Shown here: positions 34,541 through 45,487 of the stretch, piece after piece
Numbering within the stretch: position 1 is the first letter of the stretch
Layout: every line of letters begins with the position of its first letter
DNA from: Rhodamnia argentea
Lineage: Eukaryota > Streptophyta > Magnoliopsida > Myrtales > Myrtaceae
Assembly (NCBI RefSeq): GCF_020921035.1
Contig: NC_063150.1
Coordinates: 2,914,001-2,978,000, forward strand
Reading direction: 5' to 3'
DNA length: 64,000 bases
Notes under the pieces: generated by a model
Told to the model about the DNA's origin: nothing
The model's database searches: none
What the model saw: only the letters and a program-made list of their open reading frames with translations
Program-made: the position numbers and the translations under genes

Positions 34541-35760
34541 TCAGTTTGGATCCACATCTATCACTACTCCACATGGATCTCGTAAAGTCGGAATGTTATA
34601 TTCCTCGCTTTGAACCATGTTACAAACTTCATCTTGTTGATAAGCCGTATCCTTCCGGAGTTTCTTGATTTTTCTTCGAGCTTTTGTTTTACATACACCC
34701 CACCAATCAGCTTTGTCACGTTTCAAACTAGGATATGATGCATAATATACTTGAATTGCTTGTTGCGCCAAAACAAATGGTTCATATTTCATATACTTTT
34801 TCTTGTGATTTACTTCAACCAAATTAAACTTCGTATGCACCTTCATTCCTTTCACAGGGTCGAACCATATGCACTTAAATAACACAACCCGCATTAATGG
34901 TCCAGGGTACTCTATCTATATGATTTCATCCAACAAATCATAAAAATCATCTTTTGCATCGCTTCCATTAGATGACCGAACACACACACCACTATTCATT
35001 GTAGCCTTTCCCATTCCGTACTATCGAGTATGAAAATTATACCCGTTTATGAAATATGATGGCCAAGTTCGTACCCTTGATTGTGGACCCCATGACAGAT
35101 GATATAGCAATCATTGCTCTCCGCCTTCGTCATGATTATTGTGAACCTAAAGTCGCACACGCAAAGTCAATAATATTTTTTTAATTAATGATTTATAAAA
35201 TATTAATAACTTGTTTTTCGTCCATAAGCAACTTACATGTGTTTCAAACCATGCTGCAAATTCTTCATCGCACAAACGGTCAAATTCATTTGGTGGTAGT
35301 CCATACATTGAAGTTTGAAAAATCCTACAAATACCTTTTATATATTAGAAAATGTTTGACACACAATAAATATATTTCCAAAAGTATATTTCTTGGAAGT
35401 ATGGCTCTACTTCTGGACAGTTCAGGAGAACATATGTATGGGCCGCCCGCCATTCTTCATCTGTTAAGTAACGAAACTTACATGCGCCATTTGGTCAATC
35501 AACATAATTGAAAATAGAGAATGATTTGCAGTTTAGATCAATGGGGCCCTCATCATTTCTTCCTGCTCTCCGCCTCTTGCACCGCACGTACGGCTCAAAA
35601 TAGTATGATGCAAATGTTGTCACTTCTTCCATAATATATGCATTACAAATTGAAGCTTCAACACATGCCTTGTTCTTCACTTTTTTCTTCAAGTGATATA
35701 GGAACCTAGTTACAATAGGAAGAAGTTTACTAGAACATTATAAGTAATAAAGTAATTCAC
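34541..35760 (-). CDS. C-terminal part of tnp2-type transposase (DUF4218 and DUF4216 regions)
   Basis: The block 35692-35495 (VKNKACVEASICNAYIMEEV) matches the DUF4218 region that follows the tnp2 domain in plant CACTA transposases. The block 34894-34541 (VVLFKCIWFDPVKG, EPFVLAQQAIQVYYASYPSL, DKADWWGVCKTKAR) matches DUF4216, the usual last domain. Introns lie between the blocks; intervening stops suggest either introns or some decay. It is continuous in order and strand with the tnp2 domain upstream. Confidence 0.8.
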
Positions 35761-35778
35761 ATTTATGTAAAAAATATT

Positions 35779-37710
35779 TTACCTCTCAAATGGATACATC
35801 CAAATAAATTGGACAGGGACCGCAACTTTGGCCTCATAAGGCAAGTGAACTAAGAGATGCTCCATTGAATCAAAGAACGATAGAGGAAATATCCTTTCTA
35901 AGTTGCAAAGAATGATTGGAATATCTCTCTCTAGTTTCTCAATGTGTGATACTTTTAACATTGTTGAGCAAATATCATGAAGGAAATTACTTAACTCTGT
36001 GATGGCGCCCCATACAAAGTTTGGTAGAAGTTCCTTCAAAGCTATTGGAATTAGTCTTTCCATAAATACGTGACAATCATGGCTCTTCAAATCTGTTAAC
36101 TTGCATTCATTCAAATCAACACATCTCCCGATGTTTGAAGCGTATCCATCAAGAAATCGCACTGATTTCAACCATTGACAAACAACCCGTCTCTGCTCCC
36201 CGTCCAATGTGTAAACCGCTTTTTGTTTTGGTCCCCCGCTACTTGCATCTACATCTAGTGATGGTCGATCGCAAATAACTCTCATATCTTTTATTGCATT
36301 CAAGTTATCTTTTGTTTTTCCAGTGACATCCATCACAGTATTTATGACATTGTCGAAAACATTCGGGTCTATGTGCATGACGTCGAGATTATGATGAATA
36401 AGATGAGTCTTCCAATATGGTAGATCCCAAAATATACTGCGTTTAGTCCACTTGTGTGTGCTTCCGTACGCATTAGTCATGCTATGCGGGTTTTCAACAA
36501 CAGTGGGAAAGTGATGCACTCGCTCCCAAATTTGATCACCGGTCAACCTCCATGGTGGGGGTGTTCTTTCAATCCTATTCTTAATTAACTCTTTTTTATT
36601 CCTTCCGAATGTATGATTTATCGGCAAAAATTGTCTGTGATGATCAAAATAGCTGGCCTTCTTACCATGTTTTAATCTGAATGACTTTGATCTCTCCATA
36701 CATATCGGACATCCTAATATCCTAGTCGTACTCCATCCGGATAACATTCCATAAGTTGGAAAGTCGTTTATCGTCCAAAGAAGAGCAGCCTTCATTACAA
36801 ATGTTTGATTGGTAGAAACATCATTCGTAAGAACACCTTCATCCCATAATCGTCGTAACTCCGCAATCAATGGTTGCATATAAACATCTATCAACTTTTT
36901 TGGATTTTGCGGGCCGGGCACGATCAATGTTAAAAACATATAAGGTGTCTTCATGCACATACCAGGTGGAAGATTATACGGAGTTAAGATAACTGGCCAA
37001 CATGAATAACTTTTTCCTGATTTCCCAAATGGGGCAAATCCATCAGCACAAAGACCTAACCCGATGTTTCGAGGCTCCATTGCAAACTCGGGGTATGTTC
37101 TATCAAAATGTTTCCATGCTTCTACATCCGAAGGATGACACATTAGGCCCTCTTCTATTTCATGATTTGCATGACAAGTCATGTGTTCAGAAGTAGCTTG
37201 AGAAGCATAAAGCTTTTGCAATCTGGGGATTAAGGGCGGATAAAACAATTGCTTGCATGGTCTACGCTTCTGATTATGACCCTACCTCCCGCTAATCTTG
37301 TATCCGGGTTGGCTGCAAAATTTGCAAAATTCTGCATTTTCATCATTCTTCCAATATAACATACAACCCCTACCACATACATCAATCCTTACAACTGGAA
37401 GACCTAAGTTTTCCACTAGCTTTTTCATGTCGTAAAAATCATTTGGCATGATGTTATCGCGAGGCATTGCTTCATGCATTACGTCAACAAATGAGTTGAA
37501 ACAATTTTCGGACACATTATGCTTTGTCTTGATATTTAACAGTCTTGCTGTCACTGATAACTTAGTGTGGTTGTCACAACCTGCCCATAAAGGTTCATCT
37601 GCTGCTTTCAACACTTCCCATAACCGATTAGATGTAGAAGTTTCATTATCCACATTCTCATCAAAACCTATTACTCCCGCCCCTTCCAATTGTGGTGCAT
37701 AACTAGTACC
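35779..37710 (-). CDS. tnp2-type CACTA transposase, core domain (TNPD-like)
   Basis: From 37710 down, the N-terminal block carries LNIKTKHNVSENCFNSFVD and GRGCMLYWKNDENAEFCKFC. After one in-frame TAG at 37284-37282 the same frame stays open to 35779. It then includes the tnp2 landmarks DGFAPFGKSGKSYSCWPVIL, YNLPPGMCMK, the GPQNPKKLIDVYMQPLI block, LLWTINDFPTYGMLSGW, CPICMERS and the start of the DUF4218 region. This protein cuts and joins the element ends in the nucleus. A single stop in about 640 codons suggests a young element or a codon bypassed by splicing. The first coding part (41160-41615) is separated by an LTR insertion. Confidence 0.9.
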
Positions 37711-40700
37711 TGTCGCGACCCTCGATCTCGTCGGATCAGAGGGAGATCGTGGGATTAATGGGTCACTCTTCCGGCCCGGTTGCGTGTGAACCTTTGGACG
37801 CGGGCCCCTCCCAAGGCCCATTACCCAAATCGCAACGGATGATATCGTAGTCGACCTCGGTGTGGTCTAGTGGCATGTGCTACGTGTGCATGCTTTGGAG
37901 TCGCCATCAATCGTTTCGTGGAAGGTACGATTGGAAACCCTATCGAATAGTCGGGAGTTTCTATTCGATTCTGCGAAAACCGTAGAAGTGAGATCGGGGA
38001 CTTAGTTACGCCAACTATCGAGTTGACGCCCCTTTCGGTACCTAAGTTGATTGAATTTTTCTAATTTCGGATTTCATGCGGATGAGTGGAGTACGGATCC
38101 TAAATCTAGGAGTTCATGCAAATGGGAATGATTATCTTAGAAATCACAATCAATCAAAGTAAATGCGCAAATCAAGGAATCCATAACGTGCGGATAAATC
38201 GCATCAAATCAACGTGGCATTCCTAGTATAGCTCTATCAGCTTAGGGAAGAGACATTCAAAGCTTAAGAAGAGATCGGGAGTGATTTGGAAGTGATTTGC
38301 CCATGAGGGGCAAAAATCGTAATTTTGAGAAAATTTGAAGTCGATTTGCCAAAAAGGGCAAAACCGTCATTTCGGAAGAGATTCGAAGTGAGAAATGTTG
38401 AAAATAGGATTGGCCACCTAAACTGACCCATTTCCTAATTTCCGACATTTTTTAGAATTTTCTGAAATTTTTTATGAAATTTTTGGGGACAAATTACCCT
38501 CTAAAGGGTAAAATTGTCATTTTTGGAAATATCGGGAAAAGAAATCTCAAAAATAGGATTGGCCAGTTGACTGTGGCCATTCCTCAATTTTTGAGAATTT
38601 CTAGAATTTTTTAGGAATTTTCTACAATTTTTCCTAATTTTTTTTTTGGATTTTCTATGATTTTTCCAATTTTTTTTGGATTTTAAAAATCATTTTTTCG
38701 AATTTTTTTTTAAAGAAAAATATTTTCCGGGCCGGATCGGGTGACCCGGCCCATGACTCAAGAGCGGCCGGCCCGGCCCACGTGGATCCGGATCGGCCTC
38801 GGCCAAAACGACGCCGATTTTGGAATTTCGTTCGAATTTTCGAAAATTCCCGCCTAAAAAGAGATGTGTGTCTCAGATTGCGCCACGTGGCGATCTCTGG
38901 ACCCTCCGATCGGAAGTTAAAATCTATAGCTCAGGACTCGCCACGTGGCGAAATCTCGACCCTTTGATCAGGGAAGAATCTAAGGTCAAGAAAGGAACAC
39001 GTGGCCAATCCACGGCCCTCAGATCTAGAGATCAGATCTGCGGTCAGGATCAAACGACGTGGCTAGTCCACAACCGTCCGATCAAATGTATTTTTTTATT
39101 CCAAAAATGATTTTTCCTTTATTCGTTTTTTTTTTAAGAATGATCCAACGATCAGAGTTGTGACACGCGGCCAAACCTGGGCCGCGCGATCACCAAATAT
39201 TTTTTTATTTTTGAAAAATCAGAATATTTTGAAAAATCATTTTTTATCCGAAAAATCTAAGATTGAGACACGTGGCACAAGCACCACCGTCGGATCAATT
39301 TTGTTTTTTTTGTTATTTCTGTTAAAACCACGGCTGACGTGGCTGCCACGTGGCCGCCACGTCATCGCCACGTATGCGTTGACCAGTCAACGCTCGACCG
39401 GAGAAGATGATCGGTGCCGGCGGACCCTCGCCGACGCCTCGTCGGATGGCCATATCTTGGCCGTCCGACGTCCAAATCGCACGAAACCAACTCCAATAGA
39501 CTCCATTTGGCTTCCTCTACAACATATCTCAGCCTCTTCACAGCAGAACAACATTTCCTGAATCTACAACTTCCGAAGAAACCGAGCTCCGGCGACTACC
39601 CGCCCTAGTCTCTTCTAACGTCGCACAAACATCTTAAGCTATCAAACTGCATCTGCATAGTTGGAGAAAACTTACCTGATGCCTGCAATGGTTCGATTCG
39701 GTCTAAACCGAGCTCGCGAGTTCAAGATCGGTCGGAGGAGGTTGGGGGTCAACTCGGCGATTCAGACAATGAAAACGCACAAAACAAATGCAGAAATGGT
39801 TAGTGATGCACGGGGAGTGATTCTAGATCGATAGCTCGTAAAATGAACCAGTGGAGCTCAAGATGCCATTAAAGGCCGAGGTATAGCTCGGGAGCGTGAC
39901 TCACCTGTTCCGGGCTTATGGAGCTCCGCCGCGGGGTTAGGGCTGCTCCTCAGGCTCTCAGGAAGCTCTCGGTCCGATCAGCAAGGATCGGTTTCGCCTG
40001 GATCGCTCCGACGAGCCCTCAGAAGCTCACGACTTCAATGGCCGACGCCTGCAAAAAAGTTTACTCTCTCTCGCTTTTTCCGCTCTCTCTCTCGTTCACC
40101 CTCCCCTTCTAATCTCCCCCTCCTTGAAGTTCTCTTCTCCTCTTTCTTCTTTCTCATCTTCTTATTCCTTTTTTTTTTACCGAGCGAAGACCTCCCCGTT
40201 TCTCATGAACAGATTACAGTTAAATCTCTCGTAACGGAAAATTTTGGCCCCGAGTTTGTTATCCTAGCTGGAGGTTGCGCGGAGAGTTCCCTCTAGTGAC
40301 CAATTTGGTTAAAAAAATCTTGAACTCAGGCGAGCTTCCGTTCTTGAATTGTGTGCGCGAACAAACTGAACGAGGACAAGTTCTGGCGTTCCTGCGTTGA
40401 AGACCCTGTTCATGGACGTCTGGGGACTGAGGGAAAATGCTGCTGTCCTTGTTAGGTTGACTTGGTCAACCAAGTTGACCAAGTCAACCTCCTTTTTCTT
40501 GCAACATTAATTTGACCCATGTGAAAATTTGATTAATTAGGGCCCTTAATCACTAGTTCTCACCAATGTGTTTAGAATGCTGAAAAACCTATGGGTCAAG
40601 GTTCACATGTGCATGGGTTCTCTTTTAAAATGTTTAATTTGACCATGATTAAAAACCGGGGACTAAATCGAAAATGCAAAGAAGCACAATTTGTAATCTG

Positions 40701-41147
40701 CTCAAAAATTGAAATTGATTGGACTAAAATGCAATTAAAGGTGTAGGAATCAAATGTCGTAACTGACTCAAAGTAAGAAAAACAATAGAAAGACCCCAAA
40801 TGATTTTTTTTGCTCAATTTAGGTCCACATTTGCAAAGACTCATGTGACCCCAAGTTGAATTTTTCAATTTTTAAATGGCAAAAATGCAGAGGGAATTAA
40901 AGGAAAATATTGGATATTTTCCCATATTTTTTAGGCCGAAAATGCTATTTTTTGTGAATTTTGGGTATTTTTCTAATATACGGAAAATACTAAAAAATGT
41001 GAAAAATATCAAAAAAATATTTTTTGTTCAAAAATGGATCCTTAAGCTTGGCCAAGGCTTCCAAAATTGATTTTTCGATTTTATGAATTTTTATGGATTT
41101 TTAAAGATTTTTTAAAAGAAAAACCGATCAAAAATCGAGTGTCAACA
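37711..41147 (-). mobile_element. LTR retrotransposon fossil (solo LTR-like) nested in the CACTA transposase gene
   Basis: On the minus strand the segment begins TGTTGACACTCGATTTTTG and ends GAGGGTCGCGACA, with the TG...CA borders of a long terminal repeat. It is about 3.4 kb long and separates two parts of the transposase gene. I saw no internal coding domains and no second copy of its end, so it looks like a solo LTR or a non-coding element; family not assigned. The flanking 5-mers do not match cleanly. It is younger than the CACTA element. Confidence 0.65.
38875..39300. repeat. Degenerate tandem repeat with CACGTGGC words inside the LTR fossil
   Basis: Units of roughly 57 bases start near 38882, 38939 and 38997, with further diverged ones near 39053, 39161 and 39268. 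Most have an ACGTGGC-type word followed about 20 bases later by a CCGATCA-type word. ACGTG cores resemble plant G-box/ABRE sites. They may be LTR enhancer units; this is inferred. Confidence 0.5.
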
Positions 41148-41159
41148 GCATCCACTTGT

Positions 41160-41615
41160 TCAAATGTATGAGCAAAATCAATACTCGCATGGTTCGATTC
41201 TGAAAATAAAATTCTGACCAGCTGCATCAATCACCATCTCCCGATATGGGTTCAATTGGTTATAATAGGTACATTCTTCCCTAACCGAAAATTGGTCACT
41301 TCTTCGATATTCTTCATCGGATATAAATGATTCACCATGATAAGTCCAATTATAATAGTTCGGAGTGAACCTAAATCAATAAAGATGTTCTCTAACTTTG
41401 TCACCCACATGAAATTTACTATTACTGCACTTTTTACATGGACACCTTAACTTATTTCCATCCATGAACTCAAATTTACTATTAGCAAAGTCCAAAAACT
41501 GTTCCAACCCAATCTGAAACTCATCGGTCAATCCTCGACGTCCGGGTAAGTTCTTATTATACATCCAAGCCCTGTCTCTTTGCATTGTGTCTGTATAAAT
41601 ATTAAAAAATCTCAT
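41160..41615 (-). CDS. N-terminal part of CACTA transposase (transposase-associated domain)
   Basis: 41615-41376 carries DRAWMYNKNLPGRRGLTDEF and the cysteines of LRCPCKKCSNSKFHVGDKV, matching the transposase-associated domain at the start of plant tnp2 proteins. The frame downstream (41345-41190) reads YYNWTYHGESFISDEEYRR, also usual there, and runs up to the LTR insertion at 41147. No ATG of the full protein was fixed: the open frame begins at a TTG-like or spliced start near 41615. Confidence 0.75.
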
Positions 41616-42560
41616 AAAATATTAAAAATACCATATCTACTATTTAATATTGTTAATTAAAACCACGAAATCATAAAAATTAAAATTCTGTTTGTGGCGA
41701 AACAATTACTTTGAAATCGAAAAAAATGAAAAAAAAAAAAAAACCATGTCAACAAGACTTACTCAAGTATTTGACTGAAATCTTTATAGTAGAAAGCAAT
41801 CAACCCGATGATAATTGCAACGTTCACTTGGATTGCGAGACCTTCAAATGGACACGTACCTAAATAAAAAAAGAAAAAGAAAAATTACTTAAGATTCATG
41901 AAGCTTATGGCAATTGATAGAAGAAAATGGTGAAATAAACAACAATTTATTCTATGACTACCATAAGACAAGAATTTAGCAACGAAATTTTTTGTAACTA
42001 ATTTAGTGACAATACTATAAAATCACTGCTAATTTTGTGACAAACCTTTATTTCGTCGCTCATTAGCGATGGAAAATTAATTGTATCGCCATTTAGCGAC
42101 GAACATAAGGTTTCCGTCGCCAATTAGCGACAAACAACATGTTTGTCGCTAATTTCGACGGAATCAATTTCCTCGGCAACTACCTACGAAATTCACTGCG
42201 ACCTACATGAACAATTTGCCGGAAAAATGTCACAAACACCGTCGCTAATTTTGCATTACTACACTTTTTACATGGACACCGTAACTTATTTCAATCTATC
42301 AGCTCAACTTTACTTTCAAATTGAACAAAAAAAAAAGTTACAACGTCGAGAACACTTACCCAAATATCTGATTGAATTTTTTGTAGGAGAACGTCGTCAA
42401 TTTGCTAGAAATTGCAAGATTCACTTGGATTCCGAGGCCTTCAAATGGACGAAAACCTAAAAAAAAAAAAGAAAAATTATTTAACATTCATGAAGCTTCT
42501 AGAAATTATTAAAAGAAAATGGTGAAATAAACAACAAATTATTCTATCATTACCATGACA
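41420..42560. repeat. Partial tandem duplication of the transposase 5' region
   Basis: About 41425-41960 and 42255-42560 share ordered text: actgcactttttacatggac versus actacactttttacatggac, then 'caagattcacttggatt'-type words, then 'aagaaaatggtgaaataaac'. The second copy is shorter and diverged. A few GCGACGAA words lie between them (about 41960-42250). Confidence 0.6.
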
Positions 42561-42659
42561 TATAAATAAGAATAGAAAGGAGAGAAGACAGAAGCACAAG
42601 AGAAGAGAGAAGAGAGCGGGCGAAAGAGGAGTGCGGAGCGAGAAGGTAATGTGGTTTTA

Positions 42660-44060
42660 AAAGGCCTAGGAATTTAGCGATGAAACATGAAGTTGCTTAT
42701 GAAAAAGTGTCGGTGGACTTTAGCGACCAATGTTAGCGACGACAAATTTCGTCGCTAAATAGCAATGAAACCTTCGATTCGTCATTAATTAGTGACGAAA
42801 TCTGCGACAAAACAGTTATTTGTCTCTGATTAGCGACGAATTTTTTTTTGGTCGCTAATTAGCGACGAAATTTATATTCGTCACTAATTAGCGACAAAAA
42901 AATGTTCGTCGCTAATATTTTTTTATTTTTATTTTATATCATATTAGCGACGAATAATATATTTCGTCGCTAAATTGAAATATTTTCTTTTTTATTTTTA
43001 TTTAAGTGCTATATTTGCGACGACCAAAATTGGTCATCGCTAAATTAGCGATGAAAAAGTTGTTTCGTTGCTAATTTTAATATTTTCTTCCTTATTTTTA
43101 TGCATAGCGCTAATTTTGCGACGAAACTAATGTTCGTCGCTAATTAGTGACGAAATAATTTTCATCGCTAAATGATGGAAACAAAATTTGTGACGACATT
43201 CTTTTTTGATCGCCAATTAGCGACCAAAAGCATTGCTCGTCGCTAATAATTAAGAAGAGAATTTGCAACAAATTAGTGACAAAAACGAAATTCGTCGCTA
43301 ATTAGGGACGAAATAAATGTTCGTCGCTAAATGATATCTACAAATTTGTGACGACACTTAGTTTTCGTCGCTAATTAGCGACCAAAAAGATTGCTCGTCG
43401 CTAATTATTTTTTTATTTTTATTGTATTTTTATTTTGTATCGTATTAGCGACGACAAATCTATTTTGTCGCTAAATTGACCATTTTCTTTTTTTAGTTTT
43501 TTTCATATTAGCCACGAATAATAAAGTTTATCGCTACTATTAGTGACGAATAATAAATTTTGTCGCTAATATTAGCGACAAAATTAATTATTCGTCGGTA
43601 ATGTTAATATTTTCTTTGTTATTTTTATTCAAATTGCTAATTTTGCGACGAAAATAAATTTTCGTCGCTAATCGATGACAAACGTTGCTTTTCGTCGCCA
43701 AATTTAAGAGAAGAATTTGTGACAAAAAAATATATTCGTTGCTAATTAGCGACGAATCCTATTGTCGTCGCAAAGGAGATTGCAGAGAAATGTTTTTCGT
43801 GGCTATTTTAGTCGCAAATTAGTGACGAATTATTTTTGGCGGCTATATGCGTCGCTAATTAGCAACTAAATTATTTTTCGTGGCTATATTCGTCGCTAAT
43901 TGGCAACGTATTTTTGTTCGTGGCTATATTAGTCGCTAATTAGCGACTAATGGTTTCGTCGCTATTTTTGTCTCGGATAGCGACGAATATTTATTTTGTC
44001 GCTATTTTCGTCGGAAATTAGCAACGAATTTTTTCCGTCACAAAAGTTTCGTGGCTAAAT
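42660..44060. repeat. Right subterminal motif array of the CACTA element
   Basis: Alternating TAGCGACGAA/TTCGTCGCTA words run up to the right terminus. GA-rich leader-like DNA at 42560-42650 marks the probable transcription start region of the transposase gene on the minus strand. Confidence 0.85.
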
Positions 44061-44209
44061 CCGTGTTTTTTTGTAGTGCACGAAAGCTTCATTCTCTCTT
44101 CATCTCTAAGTATCAACATTAGAATTTTGCATATCTTGAAAAGATTGCATTGCTGTTTTCTTTCGAGTTAAGTTGATTGACTTATCCCAAATGCTTAGGC
44201 AACTAATCC

Positions 44210-44630
44210 TACTCGGGTGAAAGTACACTATAAATGCTAAAATTTGAGTACGGCGCTCACTTTAGTGTCAAAACTTTCAAAACGATCACTTAAGTGTCAA
44301 TTTTTTATAAAAAAATGCTCACTTCAGTACCAACTCCGATTTGAGCCGATGTGGCTCACCGAAAATCCGATATGGCATATTTTTTATTATTAATATTTGA
44401 GCCGACATGGCTCATCGGAGTTGGCATTGCGGTGAGTGTTTTCAAAAAAATTTAGCGCTTAAATAATTGTTTTGAAAGTTTTGACACTAAAATGACCGTT
44501 TTTCAAAAGTTCTCGCACCGAAATGATCTTTTTTTAAAAAATTTGACACTCAAGTGATCGTTTTGAAAGTTTTAGCAGTAAAATGAGTGTCGTGCACACA
44601 TTTTAGCACTTGGAGTGCACTTAAACCTCC
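44210..44630. mobile_element. Fold-back MITE next to the CACTA right end
   Basis: The left side reads gtacactataaatgctaaaa with ggcgctcacttt, and the right side carries their mirror forms (aaaatgagtgtcgtgc, cattttagcacttggagtgc). The middle has GCCGATGTGGCTCA and GAGCCGACATGGCTCA as an inverted pair. It is non-coding; superfamily not assigned. Confidence 0.55.
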
Positions 44631-44639
44631 TCCTTGCGA

Positions 44640-45487
44640 TTCACGACTTTGTCCGTCTACTTTTAATTTTTGCATTTTGATAAAGTAAAGTGGAATCCAA
44701 GAGGTAATCTTTAACAAGAAAAGTTCAGCCCATCATGTTACAAAATTATCCCAAGCCTTTTACGTTGTGTGGGATTTTTGTTTTCAAAATGGTTACCAGG
44801 TTTGCTTAATAAGTAGGCTTAGGTAAACGAGTTGTGACTTATGAATTTCGAGGGCAAACTCAACGGGAGTTATATATATAGTTATGGATCGATTTTGTTG
44901 TCATGGCGAAATTCGAGCAAAATTCGACTCCCGATAAATACACACAAACGCCCCTTTCTGAAGGGACAATTGCAACAACGAGGGACAATTATATAAGAAG
45001 CCATGAAACCTTATCTCGCTGTGCATTTGAATCTTAAAACTTTTACTTCATTCATTTCTAATCTTAAAAACTTGCAAAGTCCATAAAATGAGAGTGCTTT
45101 TGTTAATTCCATCGGATTTGAGTGGATGAAAATCTATGAGACATTTTATATTTTCCTTTCTTCAGCGGATACGTGGCGCGAATGTCGTGTTAAGTTTTAT
45201 GCCACATGATAAAAATACCAAAAATATAATTAAAAAAATAGACAAAAGAGATAAAGAGAGAGGTCGAGATTTAAGGGAAGGGGCCATAAGGGTGGCGGCC
45301 CTTAGCCGGCGAGGGCTGGCAACACCCTCGCCGGGGTCATAGGGAGTTGATGTAGTTAGTCGAATAAAATGAAAGTCATACTGTTGCCACAAATGGAAGT
45401 TGAAAAAAAAGTAACCACCAGCATCAACCCTATTTTATTTAATTCTCTAACTAGCATAATTGCTTCTTAATTTCGGTGCCCTTTCTA
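44640..45487. other. Intergenic region
   Basis: AT-rich DNA. A short GC-rich piece (about 45280-45345, CGAGGGCTGGC type) resembles the cores of the Mutator-like MITEs here. No gene was seen. Confidence 0.4.

Larger units (their letters stand above)
25770..44078 (-). mobile_element. CACTA (En/Spm) DNA transposon, about 18.3 kb
   Basis: The left end is CACTACAAAAAAACA and the right end is its exact inverted copy, a 15-bp match. A further similar TAGCCACGAAA stretch follows on both sides. The three bases outside each end are CAC, the 3-bp target duplication expected for this superfamily. Its transposase genes read on the minus strand. It carries GCGACGAA/TTCGTCGC subterminal arrays, a captured casein kinase fragment, a nested hAT MITE and a nested LTR fossil. 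Intact ends suggest a fairly recent insertion, but the TNPA-like gene is broken, so movement would need help from another copy. Confidence 0.95.
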
